A stretch of 64,000 nucleotides of DNA from Helicoverpa zea (lineage: Eukaryota > Arthropoda > Insecta > Lepidoptera > Noctuidae). The stretch covers positions 8,680,001-8,744,000 of the forward strand of contig NC_061472.1 in assembly GCF_022581195.2 (NCBI RefSeq). The letters run 5' to 3'. The position numbers were made by a program, and so were the translations under genes. A model generated the notes under the pieces. The model had not been told where the DNA came from. It ran no database searches and saw only the letters and a list, made by a program, of their open reading frames with translations. Below, piece after piece: positions 42,212-53,949 of this stretch (the first letter of the stretch is position 1; every line of letters starts with the position of its first letter).

Positions 42212-43720
42212 TCATATCCTGTAGTGGTCTGCGTAATCTGCTTCGTTGCTGAGAGCTGCTCTCTTTGCCGTGTCTATGTACTTGTTGAAGCTGTTTTGTA
42301 CTGTATTTGATTTGTCATGTCCTGTGTGATTCTTCTCAAACTTTTGATCCCTTGTGTTTCCTGAATTGTTGGCATTTGTCGATTGGTTTCCAACTGCCGC
42401 CGCTGCTTGGGACCGCAAGTAAGCTTCAGATCCACCCAGGTGAGCGTTAGAACTGCCCTTCTCTATTCCTCTTGTGCTGCTGTTATTGTTATCGAAGAAT
42501 TCTTTGTCTTCTTGGTATTCATCCTTGTGGTAGACTCTGTGAAAACCTCTCCTGTTTTCACCTTTATCTCGATTTACTTGATTAATTATTTTAGAATCTT
42601 TCTTATGATCTTCTGAGCCGAACTTATTTGCAAAAGTGTCTAGAAAATCTTTGAATCCATTATATCGATTTAATTTGTTTTCATACTCAGTTCTATGGTC
42701 AGAATGTTTCTTTGCACCGTTTTCACGTTTGTCGAATTCATGATCTTGTCGTTTACCTTTAGTTGCTGCTGATTCTGCATTTGCATATCTGGAATAGACA
42801 TCTTGGCTTTCTGTGTTTGTTAATGGAGGTACAGTTGAATAATAATTACTGTTTTCTAATCGTCGAATTCTGCCATTATCTTCAGGCATTGAAATATCAT
42901 GGTCGAAATCTCTGCCCCAATCTAATCCTTTAAATGAAAGTGGGTCCTCGTCGTAACCACTCCTTTCAAAATAATCATTAAGAACAAATGAAAAAAATGG
43001 CTCATCTCCTGTTATAGGGTTGTCGGTGACGTCATAATAACTTCCAGGGCTTGCAGCATAACCGGCAGGAGTATCGTTTTCTATAACCTCATGAACTGGT
43101 ATACTTTGAATTCCTTCTAATACATAACGTTTGTCTTTCACTTTTTCTGCATCATATATATCTTTGTCATGTGCATATTCATAAGGGCTATGGTAAAAAT
43201 ATGGCCAACTGTCATATGAACTTCTAGAACTGCTCCTTACGTCGTCATCGTCTATTCGGTATTCACTGCTGCCGTCGTACCCAGATACAAACTCCTTATC
43301 CGGGGGAGGGTGATAGTGCATCACTGACTTCAGTTTATCATACATGTTGTCTGATTTAATTCTCGAAGTTTCATATTTAGCTTTGGATGCGGATTTAGCT
43401 ATTTCATAGTCTATGTCCCTTTTTGTAAATGGGGTTGTGTGAGGCGAGATAACGTAATCAAATGTTGGTGGCGGGTCGTTCCTCAATTTTTCAACAGACG
43501 TGGGGTTTTGCGGCACATAAGGGATAACAACAGGCTTTTCGATGCCAACAAACTGTCCAGGTTCATCGAAGTGTCTGTAAACATAACCACTTTGCAGCAC
43601 CTGCGGCATGTTTGATCTCGATTTTCTTGACATGTGCTCCGAATATGAGTGGTGTTGAACTGTGTATGTTCCGTTAATCACTCGCGACATGAAACACAAT
43701 ATTATTGTAAAGCGACGCAT
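42212..43720 (-). CDS. Secreted Asp/Tyr-rich protein with both family motifs, 502 aa (cluster gene F)
   Basis: The frame opens at a GTG (43735), but the first ATG is at 43720 (MRRFTIILCFMSRVINGTYT, signal peptide). Family N-terminal motif QSGYVYRHFDEPGQFVGIEK at 43-62. A long Tyr/Asp/Ser-rich middle (PYFYHSPYEYAHDKDIYDAE) is followed by a basic hydrophilic stretch. The signature RGFHRVYHKDEYQEDKEFFD is at about 391-410, almost identical to that of gene A. After it comes an Ala-rich helix-like piece and an Asn-rich tail. No transmembrane segment after the signal peptide. It links the two subgroups: motif text like gene A, architecture like B and C. Function unknown. Confidence 0.88.
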   Translation of the reverse strand: MRRFTIILCFMSRVINGTYTVQHHSYSEHMSRKSRSNMPQVLQSGYVYRHFDEPGQFVGIEKPVVIPYVPQNPTSVEKLRNDPPPTFDYVISPHTTPFTKRDIDYEIAKSASKAKYETSRIKSDNMYDKLKSVMHYHPPPDKEFVSGYDGSSEYRIDDDDVRSSSRSSYDSWPYFYHSPYEYAHDKDIYDAEKVKDKRYVLEGIQSIPVHEVIENDTPAGYAASPGSYYDVTDNPITGDEPFFSFVLNDYFERSGYDEDPLSFKGLDWGRDFDHDISMPEDNGRIRRLENSNYYSTVPPLTNTESQDVYSRYANAESAATKGKRQDHEFDKRENGAKKHSDHRTEYENKLNRYNGFKDFLDTFANKFGSEDHKKDSKIINQVNRDKGENRRGFHRVYHKDEYQEDKEFFDNNNSSTRGIEKGSSNAHLGGSEAYLRSQAAAAVGNQSTNANNSGNTRDQKFEKNHTGHDKSNTVQNSFNKYIDTAKRAALSNEADYADHYRI

Positions 43721-43762
43721 AGTAGCTACATCCACGTGTTTTCAGATGCTCTCTGCAATATT

Positions 43763-43800
43763 AACTGGAAGTGGTTGTCCCTAATCGCGTCTATATGAAT
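43763..43800 (-). promoter_or_regulatory. Core promoter of cluster gene F
   Basis: ATTCATATAG (43800-43791), a weak TATA-like box, with CAGTT (43767-43763) about 30 bases on. The 5'UTR to the ATG at 43720 would be about 45 bases. It fits the layout of genes A-D. Confidence 0.5.
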
Positions 43801-44796
43801 TGTTTGTTTTCTCCGCGGTCAACAACATTGTCCGGCTGACAATAGATGGTGCCGGGTCAGACGGCCATTGAGACATATTCCGGTGTCTACAATGAGAATG
43901 GGTGACTAATTACCTACGGTTAGTATAAACTGTATTCACCTACTTTGCTGTAGGTACTAACAATCTAGGACTGTACCTTTGTTATTATTATAGTGGTTGA
44001 GACTATTGTTATAGTCTAACGATAAACAATAGAAACTATTCCCGTGCAGAAACAATAGATAACTATATAGACCAACCCAAGTCATTACGAAAGTTGTATC
44101 AGACACGACACTACCTGCTAATTGAATCTAAACCTAAGTCGTAATTGTGTCTATTACTATATCTCTGAGTACAATAAATTCAATTATAATGTTGAATGAA
44201 TCGCCTAATTTCTATCGGAATAGATTTATTTTTATTTGCGAGAAAAGCACGAGTATTTGATATAATCCTACTGTATGTATTTAATTACTTGAGTAGGTAT
44301 AGGTTGAAAGGTAGGGGTATTACACATTTTTGGTCGTTATTTTGATCTTCAAAAAAGGCTCTTATAGGCTTCAAAACTGAACCAATTTAAATAATTATTT
44401 CTCTGTTGGGAAGCTACACTATCCTCGCGTGACATACCTCTAGGCTAGGTATATATTTTCCAGGTGAGTTTCCACGGGACGCGGGTGAACCCAGGGGAAA
44501 CAGTAAAAAATATTATGAAGAATATAAGATGACCATGATAGCTAGATTTTTTTCAGATGGTGATTTTAGGAGGCGTGCGGAAACCAGCATCATTCGCACC
44601 TGCGACCACCAGAAGAAAGCTGTGCAAAAAAACTGAACTAATGATTGGTAAATCTATTTTGATAAGGATGAAATATTACGTAGTGATAGTGATATACAGA
44701 GGCTTGGGAGACGACGGCTGATAGAAAAGTATGGTAGGAGAAAACATGCTGCGCCGACCCCAAATAAAATTGGGATAAGGGCAAGAGGGTTATGAG
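43801..44796. other. Intergenic DNA with a retroelement tail
   Basis: No gene. At about 44565-44790 a retroelement-like 3' region is visible (GCGACCACCAGAAGAAAGCT, TGCTGCGCCGACCCCAAATA, ATTGGGATAAGGGCAAGAGG). The hAT element that follows is inserted into its tail. Confidence 0.5.
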
Positions 44797-45104
44797 TAGG
44801 GCTTCCAAAATTACGGAAATATCAATTACGTAACTAATTACGCAACTTTTCTCTCAAATTACGTAATTTTTCCCATTTTTTTTTTAATCGACTATGGATT
44901 TTTGTAAATATTGTAAGTTACAATTTACAATTTTTGCAATTATCTTTTAATATCTCAAAATCAAGGAATTATCAAAATGAACACAATTTTTAATCAAAAA
45001 AATATTTATTTAAGAACTTAGCATCGTAACTTTAAGCCTGTTGTAACTATCTTACGAACATTGTGGAAGCAAATAAACGAGCATGAGTATACTCATCAGT
45101 TCAA

Positions 45105-45266
45105 TCAAACCATTTTATTTCCTCCCGAATATAATCTCTCTTCTTGAAAATGTGATCTCATAAATGACAAGGCATTTAAAGTTTTGTCATCCAGGGAACT
45201 TAGTTTATTACAAAAATATCCGGCGGATGAAAAGGCTCGCTCGGTAAAGCCGAGCGACACTTGCAG
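45105..45266 (-). pseudogene. hAT transposase C-terminal (dimerisation) remnant
   Basis: The minus strand reads VSLGFTERAFSSAGYFCNKL then SSLDDKTLNALSFMRSHF and ends at TGA (45105-45107). ERxFSxAG plus LxxxxxxALxFLR-type text is the diagnostic C-terminal region of hAT transposases. The rest of the transposase is missing, so the copy cannot mobilise itself. Confidence 0.8.
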
Positions 45267-46202
45267 GCATTATTGAAAGCAAATATTAATTATACGCTGC
45301 AGTCAAAAAAACTTCGCGACCGCCGCCAGCGCTGTCGTAAATGCACATTTCTACCCTAATACCGACTCGCCAAGTTGATATATTTGAACTCTATTCTTTA
45401 CGTCTTAGAACCATTTTTTGCAAGATTTAACAAACGATAAAATAAACTGCGGGGAATTCCCTGTTTGTATAGTTTTGATGTAGATATAACGTAGTATTGC
45501 CATTATCTAGACACACGGCAGTGTGTCCGCCAAGTTCGAGCAAAAAAAGCGACACACCGGCCGTGGCTTATATTACACGAACCATTTCGGGCCAAATTCG
45601 ACCCCCCTATAACTCAAAATCTATTTTATTTACGCATATCAATCTCAATTTCTAGTATCTGTTGAGACCCCCTCACATATCTAAAATACAAAATTTCATT
45701 AATATACCATTTTGTAGGTCTTGAGATATTGACGTCAGAAAATCGCTATTTTTACTATACACTCACTGACTGACTGACTGATTGACTGACTCACTCATCA
45801 AAAACCTAGACCACTTCCAAAGGTCGTATTGACTTGAAATTTGGCATGGAGGTAGGTCTTTATGTCAAGGTAAAGGGAAAAATCAAAAAATGGCCAAGTG
45901 TGAGTCAGTTTCAAAATAATGAAGGTGTAAATTTATACCCGGTGTAAATTTATAAGGAACTAAAACGAATTAAATTTATCTATATTTATATAATATATCT
46001 TTGAATGGTCGTATCGATCTGAAATTCGTTACAAAGGTTTGTATTTAGTCAAAGTAAAGTAAAAATCTGAAAACGGGCAAGTGTGAGTCACTTTCGAAAA
46101 TAACGAATGTGTAACTTTGATCCATGAACATAATAAGTTGGTAAATCTAGCTAGTCCATTTAGTTAATCTAGTTCATTTCTTTGTAAGAAGCATAGTTCA
46201 TA

Positions 46203-46587
46203 TTTAAAAAAAAAACTAAAAAACACGCTTTTTATAGAAAACCGAACTAAAAAATAGAAAATAAATTTAAATTAAGAAAATAGTGTTCAAAATTTCAATG
46301 AATATAAATTAATAATAGTGTGAATACAAAAAATATATTAAAAAAAAAGCGTGGGGTGCTTTTTAAGGTATTATCGAAATGAAAATCACTCTACTCATAT
46401 CTGTCAATAAAATATTTATAACTATTGACACCATGCACCCCACGCTTTTTTTTAATATATTTTTTGTATTCACACTATTATTAATTTATATTCATTGAAA
46501 TTTTGAACACTATTTTCTTAATTTAAATTTATTTTCTATTTTTTAGTTCGGTTTTCTATAAAAAGCGTGTTTTTTAGTTTTTTTAAA
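46203..46587. repeat. Foldback palindrome, about 155-bp arms
   Basis: 46203-46359 and 46435-46587 are near-exact reverse complements (for example GCGTGGGGTGC against GCACCCCACGC, and GAAAACCGAACTAAAAAATA against its inverse), separated by 75 bases. A transcript would form a very long AT-rich hairpin. No coding frame. Confidence 0.9.
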
Positions 46588-46639
46588 ACTATTATTTATT
46601 TTCTACTTTTTAGTTTTTTTGTTTAAAGCTTTTCAGTGA

Positions 46640-47160
46640 TACGAATAGTTATCACTATCCATACAAGTGGGAAGTTCTCATCAATACAAAGAATATAAGT
46701 CCAAACGAGGTATTTTACATATTCAGTTGTAGAGTTCCCTCGTCTTTCTCTGGTCTCCATCATCAGGTCAGCTCCCAACCTTCACTGTTGCAAAGGTCTT
46801 GTCAATACAAATAATTTAAGCCCAAACACGAGGTAGTTTACATATTCAGTTGTCGAGATCCCTCGACTTTCTCTGGTCTCCATCATCAGGTCAGCTCCAA
46901 ACCTTCACTGTTGCATAGGTCTTGTCAATACAAATAATTTAAGCCCAAACACGAGGTAGTTCACATATTCAGTTGTCGAGTTCCCTGGACCCTCTCTGGT
47001 CTCCATCATCAGGTCAGCTCCAAATCTTCACAGTTGAATAGTGCTTTTAGGCGTACACCTGAGTGTCAAGTTTTTACCCTATGTATGCCTACAACTTTCG
47101 AAGGTTGCCCTCGATTTCTCAGGTTTCCATCATCAGATCCTGACCTGATGACTATGGGAC
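46640..47160 (+). repeat. Dispersed repeat copy 2 with a roughly 122-bp tandem expansion
   Basis: About three copies of a 121-123-bp unit (TCAATACAAA at 46681, 46802 and 46925; each followed by CTCCATCATCAGGTCAGCTC). Then come the single-copy blocks TTGCCCTCGATTTCTCAGG and ATCAGATCCTGACCTGATGA. The same family occurs at 20935-21265, where the unit is present once. Confidence 0.85.
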
Positions 47161-47513
47161 CAACTGGCAGCTATTTCGAGTCGAACAAAAAAAGAATCAC
47201 GTAAATCGGTCTATAAACCTCGGAGTAATCGATGTGTATGTGTAACCTCCTCCTTTTTGGGAAGTTGGTTAAAAATGGAATAATTTTATCAAATTAGTGT
47301 ATTGTCATCGGTCCTCAATAAATCTACAAAGTTTGAACGAAATCTGGCCGTTTAAAGTGGGTCAAAATCGCGCCCAAAGAAGTCGGTTACAAACATACAG
47401 GTGAAGCTAATAAAAAGCGTGTAAAATCTGAAAGATAGTATAAATGAGACATTTCTTTAACTAACTTAAACATAAGAAAAAATAAAATAACCAACCTTAC
47501 AAAAATAAATGAA

Positions 47514-47880
47514 ATCCCACCCAAAACAAAAATGTGAAAGGTTGCCAAGTTCGATAATATGGGAATGCTTCGCCTATAAAAGAAGTGAGATCTGAATAAG
47601 TACCAAGTTCCATACAAATACCTCAGTTAAAAATAGTTACTTTTTAATGATGTTACTTGGCAAGTTTTCACACACCTTGTTAAAAACCTACTAAACGCAA
47701 TGAATCAAGTATTTAATTTTCTCTTAAAACTTGCCAAGTAACATCATTAAAAAGTAACTATTTTTAACTGAGGTATGTGTATGGAACTTGGTACTTATTC
47801 AGATCTCACTTCTTTTATAGGCGAAGCATTCCCATATTATCGAACTTGGCAGTCTTTCACATTTTTGTTTTGGGTGGGAT
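47514..47880. repeat. Foldback palindrome, 156-bp arms
   Basis: 47514-47669 and 47725-47880 are near-exact inversions (ATCCCACCCAAAACAAAAAT against its reverse complement; GATGTTACTTGGCAAGTTTT likewise), with a 55-base spacer. Unrelated to the 46.2-kb palindrome. Confidence 0.9.
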
Positions 47881-48069
47881 AAATATTGTATGTAGATTCC
47901 TTTTTTATTGGTTGATTATTTTGATTGATTTATGATACCAATAATTACGTAAGTACGGAATTGACATCTTCAGTTACGGAATTGAAAATACTCTAAAATT
48001 AAGCATTAATTAAAGTAATTTAGTAATGGAAGCCCTAGTGATGAGTGATAGACAGAAAAGGATATAATC

Positions 48070-48276
48070 ATCGGCACGAATCTTGAGCGCTGACCTTCAC
48101 CTGCCCAGAAGTAATTTATTGGGTCCCTTTTGTGGTATGAAGTGAAGTGAGGCGCGGGGGCGTTGTAAAGCGGTGATTCGCTCGCAGCACATCGCGTCAT
48201 AGCCGTCACTCGGGATTGGTTTGCTAATAAATCACTTCTGCGCAGGTGAAGGTCAGCGCTCAAGATTCGTGCCGAT
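48070..48276. mobile_element. 207-bp MITE with 35-bp perfect inverted ends
   Basis: ATCGGCACGAATCTTGAGCG ... CGCTCAAGATTCGTGCCGAT; the inversion continues with small differences to about 50 bp. It directly follows the hAT element. No clean target duplication was identified. Confidence 0.75.
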
Positions 48277-49781
48277 AACTATAGCGATTTGTAGCTAGAC
48301 TTCATCGTTTATGGGTGTTGGTACATGTGTCCAGGTAGTGAGTTGCCAATTTATATGACAGATGCGCATTCTGATTCAGTTCCTTAAAATGAAATCTATT
48401 CTTAGACACAAAAAAAAACTTAAATCAATAAGCAGTCACAAAATTAGTTACACCTGTTTAATTAAATAAAAAAGTGCTCAGTCAAATGAGGTATCGCAAT
48501 TGGTCTCACTCCGTTTGCTACAAACAACTGTGTGTGGCCTTCGATTGGTTCTGGTCGGAGCCATTAGTACGGGGCGCGTAGCCTGTGTCTGTCGTAATGC
48601 CATTGTAAGCTGTTCTTTGACAATTGGTGCAGCTGTGTCTGGTCGTAAAATTACTATGACAGTTGTGAAAAAATGTTCGCAAGAGGAAGGAAAGATGAGC
48701 GGAGATGCCATAAGGCAGGCAGGTCAGGCGCCTTCTTCTAAGTTAAAACGCTCGGTTACAAGTGCACCAATCTAATCCGCATTATGACGACGCGACGTTA
48801 GTTTCGGAGATTTTCCGTTTTGACATCTCCGCTCGTCATTTTGTTCTCCATGTAATAAACCATCAGCTGCACGGGATAAGTAACAGTTGTGGTGTAAATA
48901 TTCAGTGTATGTGTGAAGGGATGTAAGTAAATCGGACCCGCTCGTTATACTAAGTACCTACTTAACATGCAATATTTATGATATTACCCATTTGAATAAC
49001 TTGAAACAATAATTATATAAAAAATACTATTCGTGTTTTAGTGAGTGTGAAAACATGGTTTTAATAAAGTAACAAAGTGGCCCTTTTTAGTGAAGGACGA
49101 GGGTTTATATTTTATACCCATAAAAATAGTAAATAAAAGATAGGTACAAATCAGCGAAATAAAACAACAAAAATAAGACAAACAACTTTATTTATTTGTA
49201 TATCAATTTTTGAATAACCTTTATTTTTACAAAAATAAAATTCTCTACTTTATTTTGTACAGATCAAGCCTCATTGACCGTTCGTTACGGGTAAAGTAGA
49301 TAGAAGTCAATGTTGATAATGTCCGGTAAATTCAAACAATGGATTTAATGTCAAAAATTAATTTGCGTACTTTGACCCTAACTACAATTCCTGAATGTCG
49401 AAATAATTGGTAAGTAGGATATAAAATCATGGATTTTGATAAGAATTTTGTCGTTTGTGTACAAAAGGTACCACAGTAGGTACATAATAATACAGGATAC
49501 AATTGTTGATCACAAAGTTTATCAAAACTGACAAAAATATTATGCAAAGACAATTTCAGTAAGTCGACTATGATGTGAAATGGCTCTTAGATCATCGGAA
49601 ATATAACTGCGTTGAAAGCAGATAACTCAAAAACATTGTGTATATTGTGTATATTGGTAAATGCATTTTAATCAAATTTTATTTCATTTTTTTCGAAAGA
49701 ATCAAAGGCACAATAATAACGAAGTTAATCTGTGCTTGGTATATGTTTTTCGTTACCTACACTAAAAAAGTCTAGTCTAAG
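48277..49781. other. Intergenic DNA with an interspersed repeat
   Basis: The part at about 48715-48855 (CGCCTTCTTCTAAG ... CGCTCGTCATTTTGTTCTCC) matches the repeat at 15350-15605. The frames 48478-48775 fall in or beside this repeat and are not called as genes. Confidence 0.5.
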
Positions 49782-49964
49782 AGCCAGTTTCTTCATCAAA
49801 AGTAAAAGCCAAAGAAATGTCATAAAGTAAAAGTAACAGTCAAATTCGATTTTCAAGGCTAAAGTAACAACAAAACGAATAGATAAAATCGTGAAAAACG
49901 AATTTAACCGTTACTTTACTTTATGACATTTCTTTGGCTTTTACTTTTGATAAAGAAACTGGCT
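49782..49964. mobile_element. 183-bp MITE with 55-bp inverted repeats
   Basis: AGCCAGTTTCTTCATCAAAA and AAAGAAACTGGCT mark the ends; the arms share AAAGCCAAAGAAATGTCATA and its inverse. TAAG occurs beside both ends with one extra G on the right, a possible target duplication. Confidence 0.75.
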
Positions 49965-52920
49965 GTAAGTATAATTCTGTGTAAAGTTTGCAAAAGCTTA
50001 CCTTTTTTGCTTACTGTACACAAAAAATGTAATACATTTGTTTTGCTAAATGTCAAAAGAACGGCGGTATTTGTAGCAAATACATTCTGAAAAGAAGTTG
50101 GAATAGTGTAGATACTAAAATTCGGTCGTGTTCAGAAATTAGCAAAAATTATGTTTCCCTTTCATCATTATTTTAAATCTAAAAATCTTTCTAGTTTTAA
50201 TATCAATGACTCTCGCCATTATTTCTAACATTAGCTAACTTTAGTCACATTATGTACAGAGGTGAAAAATAAAAACTTAACAAAATGACGTATGAGAATA
50301 TTTATTTATTGTAGTGATACATTATTGTTTATATGGACGGTACGATGTGAAACTGACTTCATAGATATGTACATTGTTATTGCACAGTTAATTATAAAAA
50401 AAAACACATTACTTAAGAGAATCCTGTCACATGATTTTATATAAAATCAAAAGTACGTATTGGTAAAATCTATCATGAATTCATTTAAGAAAAGAAATCG
50501 TTCACGCTATTTTTCAGTGTAAAAATAAATTTATCAGAATTAAAAGTTTAAACTATGACTATTAAAGGCATTTTTTTCTTGGGTCCGTAGTGTGGATCTG
50601 AACTGTTGTCGCTTATGTATATTGCAAATTCATGACATCTGGCAACATTATAGCATTACAATTGTCAGTTTCCATGTTCAGTGTCAGCATTCAAAAGTTG
50701 CCATATTAAAAAATATATATTATGTTAAAATTGAGCCAGTCAGTAAAATACTTTTAAAACACCGAATTAATAATCAGATCTTTGGCTGAATTGTGATACT
50801 GGTAACAAAATATATTAATCTTTTTCACGTACATATTCTTTTGTGACAAACCTTTTTTTACAGAGATCGGTATATTATTTTGACAGTATAATATCATTCA
50901 TTCTTTTTCGTGAGTCTGTGGTAGATGACAACAAGAGCGAGTGAAAGCATATTAAAACAAGACAAAAGTTCAGTAGTCTCAGGATATGAGTAAGGACAGA
51001 ATTCGTAACATGCATAATCAACATAGAGAAAAGATGAGATTTTATTTGAAGTATAGCTCGCTTTTGTCGCCACTTTTCTATCGCTGCGGTTGGCAAAGTT
51101 CATATTGAAAGAAGTCACAATAATATAAAACCTCTATAAGGCTAGCTGCCGACTTAATCCGATATTTTCAGTCGTAAATATAGAAAAAGAACAAAAACTG
51201 CATAAACATTTTTAACCACTCTTATACTCGACTGCTAAGAGTAAAAGCAGGAACGCTCTGTTCATTTTCTACATCTATGGACTCAGTTCAACAAAACGCA
51301 AGGAGTACATTTAATAAAATGAGAATTTACCACAAAATCGATCTAGCTATCCGTTCCTGGCCATAAAGACTCTAATAAGGTCGGTAAAAGGACATTTTAT
51401 CGCGTTACGTGACAATATTTTCTCATTTTTTATCAACAACGACAACGAATGATTCAAATCCGTCGCCATATATCTAATTTCCAATTTTTAAAAACATTTT
51501 TCTATATTCAAAATTCAAATATTCGTTCTCCATTGCTACCAAAACTACGGCATCTTTATCTTTAGTCAAAATAAAAGTAGTTCTAAAACTACCTTCCTTC
51601 GATCCGAACGCTAGAACAATTAATTACTATAATTATCATAAGACGCAATATTAAAAACTATTATTTTGCTAATAATTAAACCTACTTTCGTCTAATAAAG
51701 TTAACGCAAAGAGGTTTTGAAGTCCGAGCGTTACATACAACCAGACTAGACAACGAAGGCACAACTCGCAACAAATTATACATACGATTTTGAATTCCAA
51801 ATACGAAAACTGCAATCAAACATTTATGACCTTACTACAAAAACTTAAACATCTGTTGAACACTTGTTTTTAAAAGGGACCTTATTTCAACCTCATAATC
51901 TGTTATTTTTTTAGACAAGTGTTCAAAAGACGTTTAAATATTTTTGTGGTACGACACGGTTAATTTATTAACAAAGAAATAATTTTAAAAAGGAATACAT
52001 CAGTATATTTAAATAAAAATACGTTGAAGTATTCTTGATACTTGCTAGAAAGTTTCTAGTTTCTAGGTTCAATTGCACGATCAATATTTGGCATTCAAAA
52101 AGCTAAACTTATCTGTACTTAAAATAAATAAAACTGTTTAAGCAACATCCGTTTATCACGCTTTTGACCGCATGCAAAAACCATCAACTCGTTTACACAA
52201 TAAAACTATATTAAAATATATGAGACAGCTAAATAAATACTAATATTTGGCTTGTATGAATACTACAGATGTATACATATAACTTAAAGAAAATAATATT
52301 ATGCAGTTAAAATGTCATGAATACGATTTTTCTAGTACTGTTTAAGTAGTATGATCCATACCTTCAAAGAAATAAAAACATGCAATTATTAATTATTAGC
52401 TACCCTTTCAATTTATCACCCAATTTTTCCACACATATACATAAAACATTCGTCAAAACTTACAATATATATTGTGATATGAGATTGGAGTCACATTCTT
52501 CTATAAGCATAGGGTTTTCACTGTCACTTCAAATCGTATACATACAAACAATATAAGAACAGGACTTTATTTAAAAAAAAAACACAAAATTAAAATTAGC
52601 GAACAAAAATAAACATAAAATTTAAAGCTCTAAGCATTAACCGAACTTACGTAAAGGACCAAAACCTCTTAGGCGTCGTATAATCTAATATTTCGCATAG
52701 AAAAATATCTATAGTTCTAAAACTACATTAACTTTAGTAAAACGAACGTGTTTAGTGAGAGCTTAGACGTATCTCCCAAAAAATGGAATCCGGCCCGCGT
52801 GGCTAATCTGAAAATAGTTAAATAAATATGGGTAATATTTTATCACTAAAAACTTATTGCTTTATTAAATTAATAAGGCAAAGTAAAGATATAAGAATTT
52901 GTATTATAACAAAAAAAGTT
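49965..52920. other. Gene-free AT-rich stretch
   Basis: About 3 kb with no exon, RNA gene or clear repeat that I can support. Many T- and A-runs; small open frames such as 50592-50789 and 50875-51118 look like chance. Confidence 0.55.
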
Positions 52921-52985
52921 CTCTCCGGCGGGGAATCGAACCCCGGTCTCCCGCGTGACAGGCGGGGATACTTACCACTATACTA

Positions 52986-53949
52986 TACTTCGGCCGTTCA
53001 GAGAATGCGTTCCTGACACCTATCAGTTAGTCACGACTAGTGATGGGCACAACATAACACTGAGTTCGTTACCGTTCCTTCAAAATGAACCGCCGCATTA
53101 TTTTAAGATTATTTTCGTTTTAAATTGGCGGAATCATTTGTTTTATATTTTAGTTATTTAAGTGGAAACCAAAAAAAGGTAATATTCATATAATAAAATT
53201 GTTTTATTTATTCTTTGTTACAAGTACATTGAATTGAATGTGCGAACAGAATATTAATCAGACTCCGATTTGCTTGAGGAGGTGGTGTCTTCATCATCAT
53301 CTTCGCCTACATGTATAATTATATTATTATCAATAACAGAATCAATCCTGATATCTCGGTCTAACAAAAGCCGGGTAATCAAATAAAAACAGATCGAAAA
53401 CACTTGAAAAACGTGGTCTATGCGCACGAAACGACAACGGACGACTGTTTTAGCGTCACAAAATGGCGGCCCATAACGCCATTTGGGGTTACCATTTTTA
53501 ATCTAAGTATAAAAATGCGGTTTGGTCATAGTTTTATTTTTATATTTCATAAACGTTATAATTAAGTCTTATAGTCCATTATTTTCCAATTCTTAAAAAG
53601 AAAATCAAAACGTATTATTTTATATTATAACTGTATAAGAACAGATTACGATACTTGCCTGTTATTTTTAGCACAGCACTACAAAATATAAACCGCTGAC
53701 ATAACCTTGTAATAGCGCAGTATAGATTTAGAAAAATATTGTTTACCAAGTTATTTGACACTCAGTTTGGCACAAAATTATAACATTCATTGATTATTGA
53801 TATAATAATGTTGTTTTAATGCTCCTCAATTGTTAAAACGGTAAACAACCAGCAAAAATATTTTTATCGTAACTGCAACGCCATTGCAAAGTTACGTCGT
53901 CAGTTCAATCGCGACGTGTCAGGAACGCATTCTCTGAATGGCCGAACTA
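52986..53949. mobile_element. 964-bp Tc1/mariner-superfamily deletion derivative inside tRNA-Asp
   Basis: The inverted ends begin TAcTTCGGCC and TAgTTCGGCC and share TTCAGAGAATGCGTTCCTGA, about 34 bp in all. The TA target is duplicated (52984-52985 and 53950-53951), as in the IS630-Tc1-mariner superfamily. A minus-strand remnant of a transposase C-terminus lies inside. Too short to be autonomous. Confidence 0.85.
53254..53400 (-). pseudogene. Transposase C-terminal remnant
   Basis: Reads LITRLLLDRDIRIDSVIDNN then IIIHVGEDDDEDTTSSSKSE and SD, ending at TAA (53254-53256). The hydrophobic I-I-x-V/I-G-E followed by an acidic Ser-rich tail parallels the end of the frame at 54239-54499, so both come from related transposases. 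Confidence 0.55.

Larger units (their letters stand above)
44797..48037. mobile_element. 3.2-kb hAT transposon, composite and decayed
   Basis: The ends TAGGGCTTCCA (44797) and TGGAAGCCCTA (to 48037) are inverted repeats of hAT type. They are flanked by GTTATGAG (44789-44796) and GTGATGAG (48038-48045), an 8-bp target duplication with one mismatch. A minus-strand transposase C-terminus survives near the left end. The middle is filled with other repeats: two foldback palindromes, a tandem repeat and a segment with GACTGACTGACTGATTGACT runs (about 45765-45800). Probably several elements nested in one old hAT copy. Confidence 0.85.

Noticed and set aside
43721..43735. GTG start of gene F giving five extra residues
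   Set aside because: Same reason; the first ATG is at 43720.
48070..48276. Possible structured RNA gene (long hairpin)
   Set aside because: Perfect terminal inversion with a GC-poor unpaired middle fits a MITE better than a structured RNA.
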